Part shown: positions 1 through 5,615 of the stretch, one piece after another
How positions within the stretch are numbered: the first letter of the stretch is position 1
Layout of the letters: each line of letters starts with the position of its first letter
Source: an uncultured Collinsella sp.
GTDB taxonomy: Bacteria > Actinomycetota > Coriobacteriia > Coriobacteriales > Coriobacteriaceae
Length of the DNA stretch: 6,868 bases
Assembly: GCA_900761995.1 (NCBI GenBank)
Contig: CAAFEY010000022.1
Coordinates: 1 to 6,868, forward strand
Reading direction: 5' to 3'
The notes under the pieces: model-generated
Seen by the model: only the letters and a program-made list of their open reading frames with translations
Databases searched by the model: none
Told to the model about the DNA's origin: nothing
Program-made: the position numbers and the translations under genes

Positions 1-2
1 AT

Positions 3-359
3 CCGGTCGTAAGCTCGAGGACCTATGCTCATCGTGGTTCGTTTGAACACCTAACGGGTGCCGATGACGCTTTGGCTCAAAAGTTGTCAATCGAGAATAT
101 GGTGGGCGAGGGCTTCCCTCGTACGTTCTTGTGGCATACCGCCGAGGATGCATCGGTGTCAGTTCAAAATAGCCTCCTTCTTGCGCAGGCTCTTGCCGAC
201 CACGGGATTGGCTTTAGCCTACATGTCTTTCCGCATGGAAAGCATGGGGCATCGCTCGCTACGGCCCTAACGGCATTTAAGGGCTGCGCCGAGCATATTC
301 AGCCACAGGTTCAGGGCTGGCCTGAGCAGTTTGCTGCTTGGGAGCGTGATGGACGATGA
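3..359 (+). CDS. Alpha/beta-hydrolase esterase, C-terminal part (5' end outside window)
   Basis: The frame is open from the left edge and gives 118 residues before TGA, so the start and the nucleophile-serine region lie outside. The visible part is the end of an alpha/beta-hydrolase fold of the acetyl-esterase / BD-FAE-like type. A PVVSS-x4-HRGSF stretch comes first. A TFLWHTAEDASVSVQNS segment follows, with the likely acid residue at fragment position 49. FPHGKHG then holds the likely catalytic histidine at position 81. These WHTxxD and FPxGxHG signatures are typical of small esterases that remove acetyl or similar groups from plant polysaccharides. The stop overlaps the next start (ATGA, 356-359), so it is probably co-translated with the pectin methylesterase fusion and acts on the same substrate. 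No internal break is seen. A peptidase S9-like hydrolase is an alternative. The fold is fairly sure; the substrate is inferred from context. Confidence 0.85.
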   Translation, partial: PVVSSRTYAHRGSFEHLTGADDALAQKLSIENMVGEGFPRTFLWHTAEDASVSVQNSLLLAQALADHGIGFSLHVFPHGKHGASLATALTAFKGCAEHIQPQVQGWPEQFAAWERDGR

Positions 360-2521
360 GCGAAAGCATCTATACACTGCGCGTTTCGAGGGCTGCGGCA
401 GGAGCATATCCAACGATTTCCGATGCCTTGGCGGCAGCCGATCAACTCTATCCGGATGCCGAGCAACCGGTGACAATCCATATCGAGCCGGGTGAGTACC
501 GCGAACGGGTCGAGATTCATCGACCGTATGTGACGCTGGTGGGCGAGACGGCTGACAGCGTGCGTATCGTTGGCTGCCTTGCGGCGCAGATGCCCTCGGA
601 GGACGGCAGCGGCCAGGACGGAAAGCTCGGCACCTTCCGCACGTATACGGTGTTGGTCGATGCCGATGACGTGACGCTTGCAAACCTCACGATCGAAAAC
701 GATGCGGGCGATGGACGCGAGGTCGGTCAGGCGATTGCCCTGTATGCCGATGGCGACCGTCTGGTCGTCGATGCCTGCTGCATTAAGGGGCACCAAGACA
801 CGCTGTTTTTGGGTCCGCTGCCGCCGCATGAGGCCAAACCGGGCGGGTTTATAGGACCCAAACAGTATGCGCCGCGCCGGGTGGGGCGCCAGTATTTTAG
901 ACGTTGCCGGATCGAGGGCGATGTCGACTTTATCTTTGGCGGCGCGCGTGCCTACTTTGAGGGGTGCGAGATTCGCTCGCTCAACCGCGATATGGACGTG
1001 AACGGTTACGTGACGGCGGCGTCGACGCCCGAGGGAGAGCCGTATGGCTTCGTGTTCCACGGCTGTTCGTTTACAGCCGCGCAAGATGTGGCACCGGATT
1101 CGGTCTATTTGGGTCGTCCTTGGCGTGAGTGGGCCCAGACCGTGCTGATCGATTGCTGGCTGGGACAGCATATCAAGCGCGAAGGTTGGTGGGATTGGGC
1201 TAAGCCAGCGGCGCACGAGAGGGCGCACTACGCTGGTGCAAGCCTACATGGCCCGGCGAATGATGCCGAAAACTGGGCGCCATGGGCGCACGAGCTCGAT
1301 GCGACAGCCACTACCCGATACGCCCGCGAACAGGTGCTTTCCGGTGCGGACGGCTGGGACCCCGAAGGTGGCCCGGGCGACGCTGCGGAGACCGACAGTC
1401 TTTCCGATAACGGTCGCACGGTGCATATCGACACCTATTACGAAGACGAACTGGCATTTCGTGAGCGCCTTAAGCGTGAGGGCCGCTCCGCCGCATTTAA
1501 GGGCACGACGCCCGAAGACTTTGAGGCATGGCAGATTGCGACGAGGGTTCGGCTGTTTGACCTGTTGGGCCTATCGATTATGGATCGCGTGTCGATTGAG
1601 GCGCGCGAACTCGATCGGGTGCAGATTGCCGGCGGTATCGTGCGCACCCATGCGATGCTGCAGGTGGAGCGCGACGTTTGGATGCCGTTCTACCTGCTCG
1701 AGCCGCAGTCGTCTAAGCTCGATGCGCGCGGCCGCAAGTGTTGCTATATCTGCCCGCATGGCCATCAGGGAGCAGGCGCCGCAAGTGTTGCGGGCGTGAC
1801 GGGCGTGCCGGCGGTCGATGATGCCGTGCGTAAGTTCAATTACGACTACGGTCTGCGTTTGGCACGCATGGGTTACGTGACCGTCTGTCCCGACGCGCGC
1901 GGCTGGGGATACCGTCGTGACTGGAAGGGTCAGGGCGATGACGAGAACAGCTACCTGCGCGGTACGTGCCTGAATCAGGCACGTATGGCCGAGCCACTGG
2001 GTCTTACGGTCGCGGGCCTCAACGTCTGGGACAACATGCGCTTGATCGATTACTTGGAGGCGCGCGGCGACATTGCCATGGATGACCTGGGTTGCTTTGG
2101 TTTTTCGGGTGGCGGCTACATGACGTTGTACCTGGCCGCACTCGACCCGCGTGTGCGCAAGGCGTTTGTCTCGGGCTATCTGTACGGTGTCGACGATTCG
2201 CTGCTGCATCTCAATGGCAATTGCAGCTGCAACTACACACCCGGACTTTGGCGCTTACTCGACATGGGCGATATTGCCTCGCTCATCGCGCCGCATCCGC
2301 TGCTGGTGCAAAGCTGCGAAGAGGATCATCTGAACGGTTCGCGCGGGCTGAAAAATGTTGACGAGCAGCTCGAGATCGTGCGCGATGCCTACAAGTTGCT
2401 GGGTCGCAGAGATGGCCTGCGGCACGAGGTGTGTCCGGGTGAACACCATCTGGGCGTGGCACATCTTGCCGAGGATATCGAATGGCTCGATTCGCACGTT
2501 GCGGAATGCGCCCGTGCATAG
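356..2521 (+). CDS. Two-domain pectin esterase: CE8 pectin methylesterase fused to alpha/beta-hydrolase esterase
   Basis: A single uninterrupted 721-residue frame encodes two enzymes. Residues ~5-337 are a CE8 pectin methylesterase (right-handed beta-helix), which hydrolyses methyl esters of galacturonan. It shows GEYRE (46-50), GHQDTLF (145-151, Gln147 and Asp148), GDVDFIFG (188-195, Asp191), YVTAAS (218-223) and YLGRPW (251-256, Arg254), so the catalytic set is intact. After a polar, Gly/Asp-rich linker (~338-353), residues ~354-721 form an alpha/beta-hydrolase resembling the Abhydrolase_7/acetyl-xylan-esterase group. It has an oxyanion-type PHGHQG (467-472), DARGWG (513-518), nucleophile elbow GFSGGG (582-587, Ser584), EED (654-656, probable acid Asp656) and GEHHLG (695-700, catalytic His697 or 698). 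No signal peptide is visible, so action is probably cytoplasmic. The start overlaps the previous stop; a GGGAG lies 11 bases upstream. CE8 enzymes are usually 300-400 residues, so the second half is a true addition. Its ester (acetyl, or methyl as in CE19-type enzymes) cannot be told from sequence alone. Confidence 0.93.
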   Translation: MSESIYTLRVSRAAAGAYPTISDALAAADQLYPDAEQPVTIHIEPGEYRERVEIHRPYVTLVGETADSVRIVGCLAAQMPSEDGSGQDGKLGTFRTYTVLVDADDVTLANLTIENDAGDGREVGQAIALYADGDRLVVDACCIKGHQDTLFLGPLPPHEAKPGGFIGPKQYAPRRVGRQYFRRCRIEGDVDFIFGGARAYFEGCEIRSLNRDMDVNGYVTAASTPEGEPYGFVFHGCSFTAAQDVAPDSVYLGRPWREWAQTVLIDCWLGQHIKREGWWDWAKPAAHERAHYAGASLHGPANDAENWAPWAHELDATATTRYAREQVLSGADGWDPEGGPGDAAETDSLSDNGRTVHIDTYYEDELAFRERLKREGRSAAFKGTTPEDFEAWQIATRVRLFDLLGLSIMDRVSIEARELDRVQIAGGIVRTHAMLQVERDVWMPFYLLEPQSSKLDARGRKCCYICPHGHQGAGAASVAGVTGVPAVDDAVRKFNYDYGLRLARMGYVTVCPDARGWGYRRDWKGQGDDENSYLRGTCLNQARMAEPLGLTVAGLNVWDNMRLIDYLEARGDIAMDDLGCFGFSGGGYMTLYLAALDPRVRKAFVSGYLYGVDDSLLHLNGNCSCNYTPGLWRLLDMGDIASLIAPHPLLVQSCEEDHLNGSRGLKNVDEQLEIVRDAYKLLGRRDGLRHEVCPGEHHLGVAHLAEDIEWLDSHVAECARA

Positions 2522-2579
2522 CCCCTCGGCATGCTGCGAAGAAACGGTACGTTCCTGTATGACCGCCGATGGGCGGATG

Positions 2580-2584
2580 AGGAG
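2580..2584 (+). promoter_or_regulatory. Ribosome binding site deciding the SGNH hydrolase start
   Basis: AGGAG sits 6 bases before the ATG at 2591. An in-frame ATG 60 bases upstream (2531) has no comparable site and would add 20 residues with no family similarity. The 2591 start is therefore preferred. Confidence 0.75.
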
Positions 2585-2590
2585 AAGATT

Positions 2591-3259
2591 ATGGAAACGA
2601 AGAGTTTGAGTGAATCGACCATTTGCTGCTTTGGCGACTCAACGACCTGGGGCGACAACGGCTGCGGTGGGGGAGGCAACGACATCTCGTGGACCTCGCA
2701 TCTAGGCACGCTGCTGGGAGGCGCGGTCGTCGAGAACTTTGGCATCAAGGGTTCGCGTATCGCCATCAAGGCCGACCGTACCGATTCGTTTGTCGAGCGC
2801 CTGGACGGTATCGACGATGCGGCCGATATCTACATTGTCTTTGGCGGCGTCAACGACTTTAGCCGCAACGTGCCGCTTGGCGAGTTGGGCAGTACCGATG
2901 TGCATGAGTTCTACGGTGCGCTCGATTACCTGATCCGAACCATCACGGCACGCTCGCCTCGGGCAAAGCTCGTGTTTATGACGCCGTGCAAGACGAGCGG
3001 TAAGCACGAGAAGGATATCCCGGCAAGCGATGAGACGAACCATTTGGGCCTGACGCAGGTCGTCTACGTGCGAGCGATGCTCGAGGTCTGTGACCGCTAC
3101 TCCGTTCCGGTGATTGACCTGTATGCGCAAAGCGGTATCAGCCCGTTTTTGCCGGAGCACCGCGAGCTCTATATGCCGGACGGTCTGCACTACAGCCCGG
3201 CTGGCTATGAGCGCCTGGCGCATCGCATCGCCGCGGGTCTCACCGCCGTTTGCCGCTAA
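2591..3259 (+). CDS. SGNH/GDSL-type hydrolase (probable carbohydrate deacetylase)
   Basis: This 222-residue protein has the four blocks of the SGNH superfamily (Lipase_GDSL_2 type). FGDSTTW (14-20) carries the nucleophile Ser17. Gly51 or Gly54 in NFGIKGSR is the second-block glycine. FGGVNDF (84-90) carries Asn88. DGLHYS (197-202) gives the Asp197-x-x-His200 pair. The length is normal for a single-domain member. There is no signal peptide, so it should work inside the cell. Family members include rhamnogalacturonan and xylan deacetylases as well as lipases; position between a pectin esterase fusion and GH105 favours removing acetyl groups from pectic oligosaccharides, but this is inference. 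It follows the fusion gene by 69 bases with its own ribosome binding site and may be on the same transcript. A Gly-rich stretch (CGGGG, 25-29) just after the nucleophile loop is slightly unusual. Confidence 0.88.
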   Translation: METKSLSESTICCFGDSTTWGDNGCGGGGNDISWTSHLGTLLGGAVVENFGIKGSRIAIKADRTDSFVERLDGIDDAADIYIVFGGVNDFSRNVPLGELGSTDVHEFYGALDYLIRTITARSPRAKLVFMTPCKTSGKHEKDIPASDETNHLGLTQVVYVRAMLEVCDRYSVPVIDLYAQSGISPFLPEHRELYMPDGLHYSPAGYERLAHRIAAGLTAVCR

Positions 3260-3273
3260 AAGTCTGCCGTTTG

Positions 3274-3311
3274 CGGGGAATATAGGGTTAACGTTCACCC
3301 TATATTCCCCG
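3274..3311. promoter_or_regulatory. 38-bp near-perfect palindrome, probable operator O1
   Basis: Perfect 15-base arms (CGGGGAATATAGGGT and its exact reverse complement) flank TAACGTTC. The AACGTT centre is itself palindromic, so 18 of 19 base pairs match across the whole 38 bases; only T3289/C3296 breaks the symmetry. A central CG inside AACGTT with GTTCAC-like arms is typical of LacI-family operators. The element begins 15 bases after the SGNH stop and overlaps the possible -35 of the next gene. As RNA it would be a strong hairpin and might also end the upstream transcript, but no T-run follows it. Confidence 0.65.
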
Positions 3312-3324
3312 TTCGCGTTACACT
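3294..3324 (+). promoter_or_regulatory. Possible sigma70-type promoter of the GH105 operon
   Basis: TTCACC (3294-3299) and TACACT (3319-3324) could act as -35 and -10 boxes with a long 19-base spacer. A transcript would start near 3331. The -35 lies inside palindrome O1 and the start point inside the second repeat, an arrangement suited to repression. The match to consensus is modest. Confidence 0.35.
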
Positions 3325-3340
3325 AGGGGTAACGTTCACC
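3324..3340. repeat. Second copy of the operator core, probable operator O2
   Basis: The 17 bases TAGGGGTAACGTTCACC match the centre of the upstream palindrome (3283-3299) at 16 of 17 positions, in the same orientation and offset by 41 bp, close to four helical turns. The right half-site AACGTTCACC is identical; the left arm is less symmetric. It lies between the possible -10 box and the GH105 ribosome binding site, as expected for an auxiliary operator. Confidence 0.6.
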
Positions 3341-3353
3341 TATCGTTTATGTC

Positions 3354-3360
3354 AGAGGGG
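3354..3360 (+). promoter_or_regulatory. Ribosome binding site deciding the GH105 start
   Basis: AGAGGGG lies 6 bases before the ATG at 3367. The alternative in-frame ATG at 3349 has only operator sequence and a T-rich stretch upstream, so the shorter protein is preferred. Confidence 0.7.
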
Positions 3361-3366
3361 ACAGCA

Positions 3367-4605
3367 ATGGGTTGCAATCAAATCCTGGACCGTTATATCG
3401 AGCAGTTGATCGAAACCTCTACGCCGCAGGCGCCGGCCTGGAACATCGAAAAGCTCCGTGCCGGTAAGGAGAACACTTGGAACTATATCGACGGCTGCAT
3501 GATCAAGGCGCTCATCGAGCTGTACGAGATCACGGGTGAGCAGCGCTACCTGACGTTCGCCGACGACTACATCGATTTCTTTGTCCAGGACGACGGTACC
3601 ATCAAACATTACAACCCCGAGGAGTACAACCTCGATAACGTTAATGCGGGCAAGACCCTCTACAAGCTCTATGACCTGGTGGGCAAGCCCAAGTATCGTG
3701 CGGCCATGGATACCATCTATCGTCAGCTCGAAACCCAGCCGCGCACCAAAGAGGGCGTGTTTTGGCACAAGGCCGTCTACCCCAACCAGATCTGGCTCGA
3801 CGGCATGTATATGGCACAGCCGTTCTACATGCAGTACGAGCTGAGTTTCCACAACCGTCGTGCCTGCTCAGATAGCTTCCATATGTTCCAGGTCGTGCAC
3901 GACCTGATGCGCAACCCCCTCAATGGTCTGTACTATCACGCTTACGACGCGAGCCGCAAGCAGTTCTGGTGCGACCCGGTCACCGGTCTTTCGGCTAACT
4001 TCTGGCTGCGCGCCGAGGGCTGGTTTGCCATGGCGCTCATCGACACCTGGGAGCTTATGCCGCCTTCGATGTCAGCCGAGAAGGACGAGATCCGCAAGAT
4101 GTTCCACGATTTGATCGACGCCATGCTGCCGTATCAGGACGAGAAGACCGGCATGTGGCACCAGGTCATCAACCTGCCCAATATCGCCCCCAACTACCTG
4201 GAGGAGTCGGGCAGCGCCATCTTTGCCAACGCCATCATGAAGGGCGTGCGTCTGGGCGTGCTGGGCGAGCGTTACTACCAGTACGGCCGTCGCGCCTTCG
4301 ACGGCATCTGTGAGACCTGCCTGTCCGAGTATGACGGGCAGCTGGCGCTCGACAACATCTGCCTGGTTGCGGGCTTGGGAAACACCGCGCACCGCGAGGG
4401 CACGTTTGATTACTACATGAGCGAGCCCGTGGTCAAAAATGATGCAAAGGGTGTGGCGCCGCTGGTGCTTGCCTATATCGAGACCATGCATCACGACAAG
4501 CTGGCCGGTAAGCGCGATCCGCTCGCCCCCTCGGGCGTGTGCTCCATCGAGGACCCGTTTGGCGGATACACCCCGGGCATCAACGCTCATAAGGGATGTG
4601 AATAG
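3367..4605 (+). CDS. GH105 unsaturated rhamnogalacturonyl/glycuronyl hydrolase
   Basis: This 412-residue protein is a glycoside hydrolase family 105 (YteR/YesR-like) (alpha/alpha)6-barrel. The family hydrates and releases the 4,5-unsaturated galacturonic acid that a pectate or rhamnogalacturonan lyase leaves at the non-reducing end of an oligosaccharide. The key motif QIWLDGMYMAQPF (141-153) holds the catalytic Asp145. FWLRAEGWFAMAL (212-224) matches the usual RGNGW region with Ala-Glu in place of Gly-Asn. EESGSA (279-284) replaces the common ETSGSA. SEPVVKND-x-KGV (352-363) is the typical end of the domain. About 40 further residues (372-412), polar and Pro/Gly-containing, extend past the usual end. 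There is no signal peptide, consistent with the cytoplasmic role known for the family. It heads a likely two-gene operon behind a palindromic control region, and its TAG is one base before the next ATG. The family is clear; galacturonyl-rhamnose versus other linkages is not decided by sequence. Confidence 0.92.
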   Translation: MGCNQILDRYIEQLIETSTPQAPAWNIEKLRAGKENTWNYIDGCMIKALIELYEITGEQRYLTFADDYIDFFVQDDGTIKHYNPEEYNLDNVNAGKTLYKLYDLVGKPKYRAAMDTIYRQLETQPRTKEGVFWHKAVYPNQIWLDGMYMAQPFYMQYELSFHNRRACSDSFHMFQVVHDLMRNPLNGLYYHAYDASRKQFWCDPVTGLSANFWLRAEGWFAMALIDTWELMPPSMSAEKDEIRKMFHDLIDAMLPYQDEKTGMWHQVINLPNIAPNYLEESGSAIFANAIMKGVRLGVLGERYYQYGRRAFDGICETCLSEYDGQLALDNICLVAGLGNTAHREGTFDYYMSEPVVKNDAKGVAPLVLAYIETMHHDKLAGKRDPLAPSGVCSIEDPFGGYTPGINAHKGCE

Positions 4606-4606
4606 C

Positions 4607-5512
4607 ATGGGGGCTGTTACTCCGGGCGTACGTTTGCACGACCTTCCGCAGGGGACCGTCGAGGAACGCATTCGCATGGCGGGAGAGCTGGGCTTTTCGT
4701 GCATTCAGCTGCCAAGCAAGGTGCTCTATGCATCGATGGGGATCGATCGAGGCGGCCTGACCCGCGAGCTTGCCGATCATTTGCGTGCGGTGCTCGACGA
4801 GGCGGGCGTTTCGGTCGCCGTGCTCGGCTGCTATAAGAATTTGGCGACGCCCGATCGCCAACAGCTCATGGATAACTATGCCGAGTACGAGGCATGCCTG
4901 AACTTTGCCCAGATGCTCGGCGGATGCCCGGTTGGCACCGAGACCGGTCGCCCCAATGCGCAGAACCGCGTCGCGGACGACCGCATGACCGACGAGGCAC
5001 TCGATGCGTTTGCAGACGGACTTGCGCACGTCTGCGATCGGGCCGAGGCCGTGGGCGGGCAAATACTGATCGAGCCCGGTTGGAACGAGACGGTTAATAC
5101 GCCGGATCGCTGCCGTGAGGTGCTGGAGCGCGTCTCGAGCCCGTCGCTCGGCGTGATCTACGACCCAGTGTCGCTGCTGCACCCCAGCGTCGTTGACGAA
5201 GCGCAGGAAATTACCGCGCGCATACTCTACTTATGCGGCAGCAAGATCCGCGTGCTGCACGCCAAGGATTATGAGGTCGTCGACAACGAGGACGAAGCCG
5301 GTTGGTGCGACGGTACGGGTTCGCGCCTGGTGTGCCATGGCGTGGGCGAGACGGGACGATATGACTTTGAGCCCGTGGTGGCCTGGGCGGCTGCCGCCTG
5401 CCCTGGGATTCCTTGCGTGGTCGAGAACAGTGTGCCGGCGACGGCAGCTGACTGCCTGGCGACACTCGAGCACATGTCCGCTCGCTGCGGGGCTTCGCAT
5501 CGCGAGTTATAG
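4607..5512 (+). CDS. Sugar phosphate isomerase/epimerase, xylose-isomerase-like TIM barrel
   Basis: This 301-residue protein belongs to the AP_endonuc_2 / xylose-isomerase-like TIM-barrel family, metal-dependent enzymes that isomerise or epimerise sugars or keto-sugars. Likely metal ligands are placed as the family expects: Glu156 in ILIEPGW, Asp186 in GVIYDPVSLL, His218 in IRVLHAKDY and Glu273 in CVVENS. The chosen ATG follows the GH105 stop by one base, with AAGGGA 10 bases upstream; the open frame further upstream only shadows GH105. Tight coupling to GH105 suggests it acts on a sugar released there, such as the 4-deoxy-hexosulose uronate or rhamnose, or on a downstream intermediate. No member with this exact context is recognised by me, so the substrate stays open. 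A hydroxypyruvate-isomerase-like or inositol-pathway role is an alternative for the fold. No signal peptide. Confidence 0.85.
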   Translation: MGAVTPGVRLHDLPQGTVEERIRMAGELGFSCIQLPSKVLYASMGIDRGGLTRELADHLRAVLDEAGVSVAVLGCYKNLATPDRQQLMDNYAEYEACLNFAQMLGGCPVGTETGRPNAQNRVADDRMTDEALDAFADGLAHVCDRAEAVGGQILIEPGWNETVNTPDRCREVLERVSSPSLGVIYDPVSLLHPSVVDEAQEITARILYLCGSKIRVLHAKDYEVVDNEDEAGWCDGTGSRLVCHGVGETGRYDFEPVVAWAAAACPGIPCVVENSVPATAADCLATLEHMSARCGASHREL

Positions 5513-5554
5513 CATTGGCTTTTGCCGTGTCGGCAGATTGAGATTACCTGTATG

Positions 5555-5587
5555 GGGGCGGCGGTGAAGGGTCTTTATCGTCGCCCC
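5555..5587 (+). terminator. Strong RNA hairpin, possible terminator of the GH105-isomerase operon
   Basis: Bases 5555-5568 (GGGGCGGCGGTGAA) can pair with 5574-5587 (TTTATCGTCGCCCC) over 14 pairs, three of them G-U, closing a 5-base loop GGGTC. It starts 42 bases after the isomerase stop and ends 28 bases before the next start. No run of T follows (ATTGGATTGC), so it is either a terminator without a U-tract or a hairpin in the leader of the oxidoreductase gene. No convincing promoter was seen in 5513-5615. Confidence 0.45.
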
Positions 5588-5605
5588 ATTGGATTGCATT
5601 AAAAA

Positions 5606-5611
5606 GGGGAG
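5606..5611 (+). promoter_or_regulatory. Ribosome binding site deciding the oxidoreductase GTG start
   Basis: GGGGAG lies 4 bases before the GTG at 5616. The resulting N-terminus MAIHIVEEANRCLGC fits the family; an in-frame TTG at 5589 lies inside or next to the hairpin and has no such site. Confidence 0.7.
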
Positions 5612-5615
5612 TTGC

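Noticed and set aside
311..1228. 305-residue open frame on the minus strand opposite the CE8 domain
   Set aside because: It mirrors a clearly coding plus-strand gene with intact catalytic motifs. Its translation is Arg/His/Ile-rich without recognisable motifs, as expected for an antisense shadow in GC-rich DNA.
2563..2576. Small hairpin CCGCC-GATG-GGCGG just before the SGNH ribosome binding site
   Set aside because: Only five pairs, common by chance at this GC content. It is too weak for a terminator and has no other support.
2531..2590. Longer start for the SGNH hydrolase
   Set aside because: The extra 20 residues have no family similarity and no ribosome binding site, whereas AGGAG sits 6 bases before the ATG at 2591.
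3636..3643. TAACGTTA palindrome resembling the operator core inside GH105
   Set aside because: Only the 8-base core matches, the flanks do not, and it lies in conserved coding sequence, so chance is the simpler explanation.
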